A program made the position numbers and the translations under genes. Below are positions 26,242 to 34,100 of a stretch of 64,000 nt of DNA, piece by piece. The notes under the pieces are model-generated. The model had not been told where the DNA came from. It saw only the letters and a list, made by a program, of their open reading frames with translations, and did no database searches. Position 1 is the stretch's first letter. Every line of letters begins with the position of its first letter. Source of the DNA: an uncultured Thermofilaceae archaeon (GTDB lineage Archaea; Thermoproteota; Thermoprotei; Thermofilales; Thermofilaceae); the NCBI GenBank assembly GCA_938036345.1, contig CALHPJ010000002.1, forward strand, positions 62,001 to 126,000, in the 5' to 3' direction.

Positions 26242-27282
26242 CTAGATGCTCCAGTACCTGCGTAGAAGCAGCTTCAGCTCGGCTATGTACTCCCTAGCTA
26301 GCTTTCTGACAGCTTCAGCCGAATGCAGCTTCTCGGCCGCTGTCAAACCCTGCCCTGCAAGGCTGGAGGCGAAAGCGGGAAGCCCCTTGCTTAAGCCCTC
26401 TTCGTACCCGCCTTCGAGGATGGCCGCGGCGCGCCTAACTCCGTGGAATCTATGCAGCGAGCCGAAATTCGCAAAAGTGTAGGCCCCGGCTCTCAGGTGC
26501 GCCAACCCGTCGCCGGCGTAAGCATCGAAGCCGGCTGAGAAAACCACCGCCTCTGGCTTGAAGCTGTCGAGGATGGGGTTTGCAAGCTCCTCGATCGCCA
26601 GCTCGTACACGTCATCCCCGCTGCCTGGAGGTAGCACTACGTTGACCTTGTAGCCTTCCCCCTCCCCCTCTCCCACATCGCTCGGGAAGCCGGTGCCGGG
26701 GTACAGCGTAACGGGATCCTCGTGGAAATCTATGATTAGCACCCGGGGATCGCTGTAAAAGATCTCCATCGTTCCGTTGCCGTGGTGGGCGTCGAAGTCG
26801 ATAACCGCCACCCTTTTGAGCCCCAGCTCCAGCAGCCTGGCCGCGGCTAAGGCGGAGTTGTTGAATATGCAGAAGCCCTGGGTCCGCGCCCCCATGGCAC
26901 GGCCCCCCCTCCCCGCGTGGTGCCCCGGCGGCCTCACTACCGCGAAAGCTGGTTCTCCGCTGCCGGCCAGCTCAGCCGCTTTAAGGGCTGCCCCAGCGGC
27001 GTACAGCGCGGCTTTTGCCGTACCCCTCGAAAGGTAAGTATCGGCATCCAGCACGGAAATGCCGCTGCTGATCTTGTCGAGTATGCCTTCAACGTACGCC
27101 GGCAGGTGAACGCGGTGCAAATCCTCTACCCTCGCTGGGGGGAACTCGCTATCGAGCACCGAGAAACAGGCCCCCCTTAAGGCCTCCAGCGCTATCAGCA
27201 TCCTCCGCGGCCTCTCGGGGTGGGGGAACGGCGGCGTGTGTTCGAGGAAGGCTGGGTGGTAGAGCAGCCTCATCTTCAGCAT
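26242..27282 (-). CDS. Histone deacetylase family protein (AcuC/acetylpolyamine type)
   Basis: A 346-residue arginase-fold deacetylase. Charge-relay and zinc motifs are intact: RPPGHHAGRGG, VIDFDAHHGNGT, FSAGFDAYAGD and the GGYEEG tyrosine loop. It removes acetyl groups from lysine or polyamines. This genome segment also encodes a SpeD-type decarboxylase for polyamine synthesis, so a polyamine substrate is attractive, although lysine deacetylation is equally possible. ATG 27282 or the fourth-codon ATG are both possible. It precedes no partner in its operon; the upstream gene ends 18 bases away on the same strand. Confidence 0.88.
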   Translation of the reverse strand: MLKMRLLYHPAFLEHTPPFPHPERPRRMLIALEALRGACFSVLDSEFPPARVEDLHRVHLPAYVEGILDKISSGISVLDADTYLSRGTAKAALYAAGAALKAAELAGSGEPAFAVVRPPGHHAGRGGRAMGARTQGFCIFNNSALAAARLLELGLKRVAVIDFDAHHGNGTMEIFYSDPRVLIIDFHEDPVTLYPGTGFPSDVGEGEGEGYKVNVVLPPGSGDDVYELAIEELANPILDSFKPEAVVFSAGFDAYAGDGLAHLRAGAYTFANFGSLHRFHGVRRAAAILEGGYEEGLSKGLPAFASSLAGQGLTAAEKLHSAEAVRKLAREYIAELKLLLRRYWSI

Positions 27283-27300
27283 GGGGAAGCCGCCGGCACT

Positions 27301-27732
27301 TTAATGGGTAGCGGTGAGGGAACGCAGCTCAGCTTGCAGCTTCCTCACCGCGTCCTCGGGGGAGGAGTAGATGACCAACTTGAACCGGGGGTCCCTGATG
27401 CCCCTAATCAGAGCTGAGGTGGAGTTGACCCTCCCCTCCTCGCACATAGCAATCACGCGCTTGCCCTTAAGCAGCCCGTAGGCGACTTCGAAGCCGACTC
27501 CCAGGCTCGGGTACGATACCTCCGCGACCACCGCGTCGGCCTCTTCGAGCAGCCGAACATCCCTCTCGTAAACTTCCTCCGGTGTTAAACCGCAGTCCAC
27601 GTCCACAGTTTCATCTAGCACGTGAGGGGTGAGCAGCTCGCAACCGGATCCCGTGATCGCAGAGGCTAGGCGCCTAACGGTTGGTAGCGCTTCCCTAACA
27701 CCCCTCATTGGTGCAGCCAGATACACCTTCAC
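27301..27732 (-). CDS. Nucleoside 2-deoxyribosyltransferase-like protein
   Basis: A 143-residue Rossmann-like protein. The N-terminus MKVYLAAPMRG and the segment DAVVAEVSYPSLGVGFEVAY with its Glu match the deoxyribosyltransferase/DNPH1 group, which cleave or exchange N-glycosidic bonds of deoxynucleotides. The start is GTG. An ATAAATATAA element is about 28 bp upstream. The neighbouring divergent gene is a purine-type phosphoribosyltransferase, which supports a role in nucleotide salvage or house-cleaning. Confidence 0.77.
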   Translation of the reverse strand: MKVYLAAPMRGVREALPTVRRLASAITGSGCELLTPHVLDETVDVDCGLTPEEVYERDVRLLEEADAVVAEVSYPSLGVGFEVAYGLLKGKRVIAMCEEGRVNSTSALIRGIRDPRFKLVIYSSPEDAVRKLQAELRSLTATH

Positions 27733-27804
27733 AGCATGACCTGCGCGTAAAACCGATAAATATAACTTTAGCTAAAATCGTCCGGTTAGCCTGGGGTTCG
27801 CGTA

Positions 27805-28263
27805 ATGGAGGCTAGGAGGTTAAGCTGGTCAGACGTGCTGGGTCTCGCGCTCACGCTAGCCGAGGAGGCTAGGTCGGACGCCCCTCAGGCGGTAGTTGCC
27901 GTGCTGAGGGGTGGGATATACCCAGCCCTGGTGGTCGCGTCGAGGTTAGGTGTGGAGAGGCTGTACACCGTGGAGTTCAGGAAGTACAGCGACGATAAGC
28001 CTCCGCAGGAATTGAGCAAAAAGCCTATGCTGATCGGGGAGGAGGTCCCGAGGTTGAATGGGGAGCGCGTAATTGTGGTGGACGATGTGGCTAGAACCGG
28101 TAGCACGCTGAAGGCGGCGAAGGAGCTGCTGGAGTCGAAAGGCGCCGGCCAAGTTAAAACAGCGGTCCTAGTTTTAAGGTCTCGCACCGTGGCATACGCT
28201 CCAGACTACTACGCTATATTCATGAAGGACTGCCCCCTCTTCCCCTGGGATGAACAGGGCTAG
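27805..28263 (+). CDS. Purine-type phosphoribosyltransferase
   Basis: A 152-residue type I phosphoribosyltransferase. The PRPP loop is VIVVDDVARTGSTLKAAKEL; VAVLRGGIYPALVVASRLGV is the pyrophosphate loop. It matches the short archaeal COG2236 group, likely using xanthine, hypoxanthine or guanine. The window also encodes PRPP synthetase and IMP dehydrogenase. Its end overlaps the next gene by 14 bases. Confidence 0.85.
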   Translation: MEARRLSWSDVLGLALTLAEEARSDAPQAVVAVLRGGIYPALVVASRLGVERLYTVEFRKYSDDKPPQELSKKPMLIGEEVPRLNGERVIVVDDVARTGSTLKAAKELLESKGAGQVKTAVLVLRSRTVAYAPDYYAIFMKDCPLFPWDEQG

Positions 28264-28489
28264 AAGGAGAAGGGTCGAGGACTTAGCCGCCTTAATCATA
28301 CAGATGGCCTCGAGGGACGTGTTTGGGGGCGTCTGCCGAGTGCTGATCCCGGAGCTGGAGGCGGAGGGGTACAGCTACGATGAGATCAGTGAGGCGCTCA
28401 GCGTGCTCAGGGAGGAGGGTTACCGCATCACGGTTGTCGGCGACGTTGTAAAGATAGACCTTAACGCTGGCAAGAGGGGGCGCACCTAG
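28250..28489 (+). CDS. Small winged-helix-like hypothetical protein
   Basis: A 79-residue basic protein starting inside the end of the phosphoribosyltransferase gene, so the two are likely coupled. ELEAEGYSYDEISEALSVLR then YRITVVGDVVKIDL has the look of a helix-turn-helix followed by a small wing. No cysteines or membrane segment. The C-terminus ends in a lysine/arginine-rich tail and overlaps the convergent gene by four bases. The function is unknown. Confidence 0.6.
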   Translation: MNRARRRRVEDLAALIIQMASRDVFGGVCRVLIPELEAEGYSYDEISEALSVLREEGYRITVVGDVVKIDLNAGKRGRT

Positions 28490-28755
28490 GAGTTACGCCC
28501 GCCCCTCCTCCTCAGTAGCGCCATGCCCCTCTCGGTCAACCTGAAGAGCCGAGGTCCCCCAGTTTTGCATGCTGAAGCGAGCGGGCAGAGGGAGCAAGGC
28601 CCTATTTCTACCTCCTCCAGGTAGCCGTGAGCTAACAGCGCCCCGATAATGCTCTCAGCCTCGCTTAACTGAACCCCGAGCTGCTTAGCCACCTCCGTGA
28701 GAGTGGCGGGCCCTTTGGCCACCGTGGATAGCACTTTCTCGAGGTCGAGCTCCAC
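28486..28755 (-). CDS. Winged-helix protein with a CxxCPLxxxC cluster
   Basis: An 89-residue winged-helix protein (ATLTEVAKQLGVQLSEAESI, then GALLAHGYLEEVEI) with C54-x2-C57-x5-C63 in CSLCPLASAC placed in the wing, followed by FRLTERGMALLRRRGG. The arrangement resembles FeoC-like or small FeS-dependent regulators. Only three cysteines are in the cluster, so any metal site would need another ligand or a second subunit. Likely a DNA-binding regulator; its target is unknown. Confidence 0.6.
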   Translation of the reverse strand: MELDLEKVLSTVAKGPATLTEVAKQLGVQLSEAESIIGALLAHGYLEEVEIGPCSLCPLASACKTGGPRLFRLTERGMALLRRRGGRNS

Positions 28756-28819
28756 GGTTGTACCGCGGGTCCAAGGTTGTTATAAAGTTTCCACCACGAA
28801 TTCCGGTTTGCTACGAAAT

Positions 28820-31111
28820 TCACCTACTCCCTTTTCTCTCCAGCGAAAGGCTTAGGGGTACAACTGCGGCCAAGGCCAGGCCCGTCACCACGCTTATAGC
28901 GTCTCCGATTGACGAGTGACTGTAGCAGAGTTCCACTGTGTGTGAGCCGCCGGGCACGCGGATTTTGATGAACGGCACCCTGTAGTTGCTCATGGTGCCG
29001 CCGCCCGGCACCCACACGTACGCGGGTATTCTCGGGTGGTAGCTCTCTACCGCCAGGTGTGCAGAGCCTGCCCTTGCGTACCAGCCGGGGTACATGACCT
29101 GGCGAACGTATATCGTCGTTTCGCGGGGAGACGAGTACCGTATGCGGATGAGCCCCGGCTCGATCGTAACAGCCTCCACGACGCCGTCGTCGATTGAGAC
29201 GATGGGGTTGAAAGTCCTTGTCCTGAAAACGTGGAATGGTGGCTCGGAGTACACCTCCTCAAAGCTATCGGACCTCGACAGGAGGGCGTTAACGAGGTCC
29301 CGGTCGTACAGTACGAAGTAGCTGATGCCCAGCTCCCTGGACAACTCGAGCAGCCTCTCCGGGTGGTTAACGAGCCACTGCAGAGGTTGACCTAGAATGT
29401 AGTCGGTTTCAGTGTTGGCTAGGGGGTGCGTTATGTACCTAGTGCCGTACCCGCCCCCCACTTGCGGTTTCCCCGTGAGCATTGAGGAGAGGTAGAAGTA
29501 GTGCGATACGGGTAAATCCCTCCAATCGCCCAATCTCCAAAGTGTATCCTGGTAGAAAACGTAGGTGTTGTCCTGAACGTTTGCGCCAACCCAGCTCATA
29601 ACGTTCTTCAGCTTCTCCACCATGGGGAAGTCGGAGTCCAGCTTAAAGCGCAGGTCGGAGTAGGGGTAGTAGACGTCCGTGAACTCCAGGTGGGGGATGA
29701 TGCAGTGAGCTACGTAGGCGGCGATGGCTAGCGCCGCGGCCATGTAGGCCAGCTGGGCTTCTGCCCCCCTCCTCCCTTTCGCGTACCGGAGGATCCTCCT
29801 TATGGGGATGGATAACCCCACGCTGCTCATCACAAAAGCACAGTACCTCGCTAGGCCGGAGAATTTGTAGAACGCGTACCACTCCTTAAAGGGGAGCGCG
29901 TGGCCGAGATCTACCTTCCACCACAGAAGCTGGAACGCGAAGCTCTCTGGACCTGTGGAAATGAGCATAAGAGCTGAAACGATCGACGCGAGCAAGGCCG
30001 GCCCGGGCTCTTCGCACAAGATTGCCGAGAGCATAAAGAGCGCTGCGGCGACGCTTAACCTGAGGCCCAGGTACCCGTCGTAGGGCGAAGCCGCCGACAG
30101 AGCCCACATGAGCATGGCCATAAGAACGGCTGTCACGCACAGGTGCCTGAAACCCCTCCTGGCCGCAGGGGCAGCTGAGGCCAGCGATAGAATGGAGAGG
30201 GCGATTTGCGGGCCTCCAATGGACCTCAGGAATTCGTTAATCCCGGCTGGTCCCAAGTGCCAAGTTATCGTGGGTAGATTGTGGTACAGCGGGTTGGTCA
30301 CGGATAGCGGGATGGTCCAGAACGCGGTTAAGCCGAGCGTTGCGGTTAAAGTGGCAGCTAGAGTTGCCAGGCTCCGCGCAGCTCCCCTGGCGGCGCTTAG
30401 TAGCCTCCGGGAACCCCCCAGGTTTACGCAGCTAACCGCCGCGGCGTGAAGGGCGAGAAGGACTAAGGCTATGAGTAGCGCCAGCCCCGTCATCAGGTGG
30501 CTCAGCAGCGAGGCGGCAGCTGCTGCGGCGGCTGCGGCAATCAACCTAGCGCGCTTCCACCTGCTGGCCTTGAGCGAGCGCCAGAACATCGCCAGGGATG
30601 CCAATGCCAACCCTACGCCCAGTCGCTGGGGCCACATGCCTATGTAGTAGACCTGTTTTAAGCCGGCGTCCAGCCACTCAGACTCCTGCGGCATAACCAC
30701 TATTGAGAGGAGAGCGGCTAGCGAGGCTGCGAGGAAATCGTCGGATGCAGCGCTGGCGAGCATGTAGGCGCCGATCGCGGGTAGAATGTACGCAACCAGC
30801 ACGCCCAGCTTGTACGCCGAGTTTATGTCCAGCGTATTCCAGGACGCGTACTGAATTAGCGCGACCAGCAGGTACGCCCCCGGATTGTAGAATTGGTTGA
30901 AAACCCAGCCGAAGTTGTTGTAGGGATCCCAGCCGAGAACCGTAAGCCTCGGTAGAAAGTAGGTGGCGGTCAAGTAGGAGCAAACCAGGTGGGGTGGGTG
31001 GTCCCAACCGGGTAGAATGCCCTCGCGGAATATCGTTTTCACCGAGGCTACGCCCAGAGCTGTAACGGCTAGCAGCGCCAAATAGCCCCAAGGCCTTCCC
31101 CTAGCGCCCAT
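28820..31111 (-). CDS. PTPS-related polytopic membrane protein (GT-C-like)
   Basis: A 763-residue membrane protein with about 12-13 hydrophobic segments and a C-terminal extracytoplasmic beta-rich domain ending in one more segment. LPGWDHPPHLVCSYLTATYF (about 33-52), with Asp after the first membrane segment, is typical of the '6-pyruvoyl-tetrahydropterin-synthase-related' membrane family, which looks like GT-C glycosyltransferases. A role in surface glycan synthesis is likely but unproven. The alanine-rich segments explain the many overlapping open frames. It is divergent from the GH2-FtsX gene, sharing a 66-bp gap. Confidence 0.68.
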   Translation of the reverse strand: MGARGRPWGYLALLAVTALGVASVKTIFREGILPGWDHPPHLVCSYLTATYFLPRLTVLGWDPYNNFGWVFNQFYNPGAYLLVALIQYASWNTLDINSAYKLGVLVAYILPAIGAYMLASAASDDFLAASLAALLSIVVMPQESEWLDAGLKQVYYIGMWPQRLGVGLALASLAMFWRSLKASRWKRARLIAAAAAAAAASLLSHLMTGLALLIALVLLALHAAAVSCVNLGGSRRLLSAARGAARSLATLAATLTATLGLTAFWTIPLSVTNPLYHNLPTITWHLGPAGINEFLRSIGGPQIALSILSLASAAPAARRGFRHLCVTAVLMAMLMWALSAASPYDGYLGLRLSVAAALFMLSAILCEEPGPALLASIVSALMLISTGPESFAFQLLWWKVDLGHALPFKEWYAFYKFSGLARYCAFVMSSVGLSIPIRRILRYAKGRRGAEAQLAYMAAALAIAAYVAHCIIPHLEFTDVYYPYSDLRFKLDSDFPMVEKLKNVMSWVGANVQDNTYVFYQDTLWRLGDWRDLPVSHYFYLSSMLTGKPQVGGGYGTRYITHPLANTETDYILGQPLQWLVNHPERLLELSRELGISYFVLYDRDLVNALLSRSDSFEEVYSEPPFHVFRTRTFNPIVSIDDGVVEAVTIEPGLIRIRYSSPRETTIYVRQVMYPGWYARAGSAHLAVESYHPRIPAYVWVPGGGTMSNYRVPFIKIRVPGGSHTVELCYSHSSIGDAISVVTGLALAAVVPLSLSLERKGSR

Positions 31112-31177
31112 ACCGCAACGCGTTAGTGCCTGCGTTCACTGGGAAAAATATTTACCGCTGCAACGGCTAGCTTTGGC

Positions 31178-34100
31178 GTGAGCTTCGACCGCCGTAGAGT
31201 AGCCTCCACCGCTATCATCATCCTGTCGCTCTTCGTAGTGGCATTACCCGAACTCAACAAGAGTATTGTTAGGGCTGAGGAGGACGTAGTCGCCGGCGTC
31301 CTGAGTTACTTCACCCAGCCTGAGCTCTTCATGCTGGAGTTCCTCGACCTCAGCGGGGAGTGGAGGTACGTAGTCAAGAGCTACGAGGAGGGAGTTTTCC
31401 AGAACCTCTACTGGCCGAGCGCTCCATTAGACGGCTGGAATAACGTAACGGTCCCCTTCATGTTTTACGCCGGCCCAAGGAACTCGACCCTCTGGCTGAG
31501 GCGCGACTTCGAGGTGCCCGAGCACCTGAAGGGTTACAGGTTGAGGTTGGTTTTCCTAGGGGCATTCTACAAGGCTTCCGTCTGGCTTAACGGGGTATTC
31601 ATCGGCGAGCATGAGGGGTACTTCGCCCCCTTCTTCTTCGACGTGGCCGACGTAGTGAACTACAGCGGGGTCAACTCCCTAGTTGTATGCCTATCTACGC
31701 CCGTTGAGCTGGATCTGGATAACAAGCGGAGCCTGCTCGGCGTATTCGGGGACTGGGACATAAAGCCGTACCCCCGCTGGGCTCTTGGGAAGCTCCCCAG
31801 GAGGTATGAGTGGGTTGTTCCAATTGGCTTATGGCGGCCTGTGAAGCTGGTAGTCAGCGGCCAAGTAGCGGTCAGCGTTACAACCATTGACACAGAGTAC
31901 AGCGCCGCTTCTGCTTCCTCCGCCCGCGTGAAGCTCTACGTATCGAACACCGGCGGGGAGGGCGAGTGCGAAGTAAGGTACTGGGTGAAACCGTACAACT
32001 TCGAGGGCGAGGGTTCCTCCGGTTCCTTCAAGTTTCGGGTAGGCAGAGGGGAGAGGAAGTGGGTTGAGGGCCGCTTGGCCGTCCCAAACGCTAGGCCGTG
32101 GCAGCTGTGGGATAGAGGCTCGCCGCACCTCTACATGCTGGAGTACGAGCTCTGGTTTAGGGGGGAGCTCCAGGGTAGGGGGGCTGTTAAGTTCGGCTTT
32201 CGCGAAGTGACAGGCGAAGTGAGCCGGACCTCGGCGGCGATACGCATCAACGGCGAGAGGGTTTTCCTCAGAGGCGTTAACTACATCAGCGATTTCCTCC
32301 TCGTGAACGCTACTCGTGAAGCTCTTAAACGGGATATCGAGATGATGCTGAAAGCCCACGTCAACTTCGTTAGGGTGCATGCTCACGTTGAACCTAGGGA
32401 GTTCTACGAACTTGCCGACGAGGCGGGTATAGCAGTGCAGGCCGACGCCCCCCTGATTTGGGCTTACGCGTCCTGGCTGGGAAGCGGGGACTACGCCAGA
32501 TTCGTGAGAAAGTGCCAAGCTCAGATAGCGGAAATGGTCTTCATGCTATACAACCACCCTAGCGTGATTATTTGGACCGTGCACAACGAGCCGCCGTGGG
32601 CTTGCGAGTGGATGGGGGATCTCTACCGGAGGGGCGTCAATCGGGATCTGGACTGGACGCTGGCCGCCGTAATTTCCGCTCTGGATTCCCAGGGCAGGAT
32701 TGTGATAAGGGGGAGTGGGTTCGAGGACCAGCACGTGTACTACGGCTGGTTTAGCGGCAACTGGGACGACTTCGCCAGAGACCGGTCGCCTTTCCCGACG
32801 GAGTTCGGGGCCCAAGCTCTCCCCAGCGCCGACTCGCCCTTCTGGAGCCTCGTGGAAATATCCAGGTGGCCCGTAAATGAGGGCGACCCGGAGTACTTCG
32901 AGCTAGCCTACAGGGGCTTCTACTGGGCCAGCGGATACGTCCGTATACCCTACGGCCTGCCCAGGGACTATCCCACCCTCGACGACTACATTAAGGCGAG
33001 CCAGGAGTACCAAGCGCGGCTGCTCAAAGCCGCCATAGCCAGGTACAGGCTGCTGAAATTCAACGTTACAGCCGGCTTTGCCATGTTCATCTTCAAAGAC
33101 TGCTTCCCGTCGGTGTCCTTCTCCATCGTCGACTACTTCGGGGTCCCGAAGCTGGGGTACTACGCGGTTGCTGAGATGTTGAAACCCCTAAAGGTGATCG
33201 TCGAGCCGATGGGCGACCTGCAGGTAAGGGGGGTGGGCGTTGAGTACGGTCCCGGAAGCCTCTTCAAAGCGAGAATATGGGTGGTTAACGATGCTTCGAA
33301 TGTTTCGGGTGTGGCTTCCTTGAGTTGGGAGCTCGTGGATCTGAGCGCGGGTTGGGTGCTGGATAAGGGGCATTCCCAGGTGGCAATCCCCCGCAGCGAG
33401 GAGCCGGCCACATTAGCCGCGTCGATCAGCTCCTGGACCCCCGTGTACACGGATGGCGAGCACGAGGTTGAGCTCAGGGTTGCCTTGCTGATGGAGGGAG
33501 TAGAGGTTGATAGGGAGGTTTTCAGCTTCAAGGTTGCACCGGCAAGCGAAGTAATCGTTAAGCTAGCCGATGTTACCGAGCCTCTGAAGTTCTACGTAAG
33601 CGCTGAGGGGCGTTCCTTCTACCTGCAATCTAGGGATGGGAGAATCGCGTTCTCCCTCCCCGCAGGCTCGAGGGCGACGATCTACGGCCCGGTGCTTAAC
33701 GCGTCCTCCCCCTATTTACCGATAGCGTACGACTTGGGTGCCCTGCAAAACGGGGTTGTAGAGCTGGAGTTAAAGCTCGTCGAAGGCGCGCTGTTCGTTA
33801 TCAGAACGCCGATGCCATCGCTGGACGGCTCGCTGCCGAGGGTCAGATTAAGGGTTAAAACCTTCTCGGAACTACCCGGACCGCACATTTTGTCGTACGA
33901 CCAGTCCAACGCTGCCATCGCTCTAGCGCTCGGCCTAACGGGCTACCAGTTCGTACTGCCGGCGGGGATCCCCCTCAACGTATCTTACGAGGTGGAGTGG
34001 GGCTCGAGGCAGGCGTCCTTCACGGTGGGACCCCTTAACTTAAGCAGAGGCGAGGTGTACGTCGACGATAGGCTTGCTAAACTGCTGGCCAGCGAAGCGC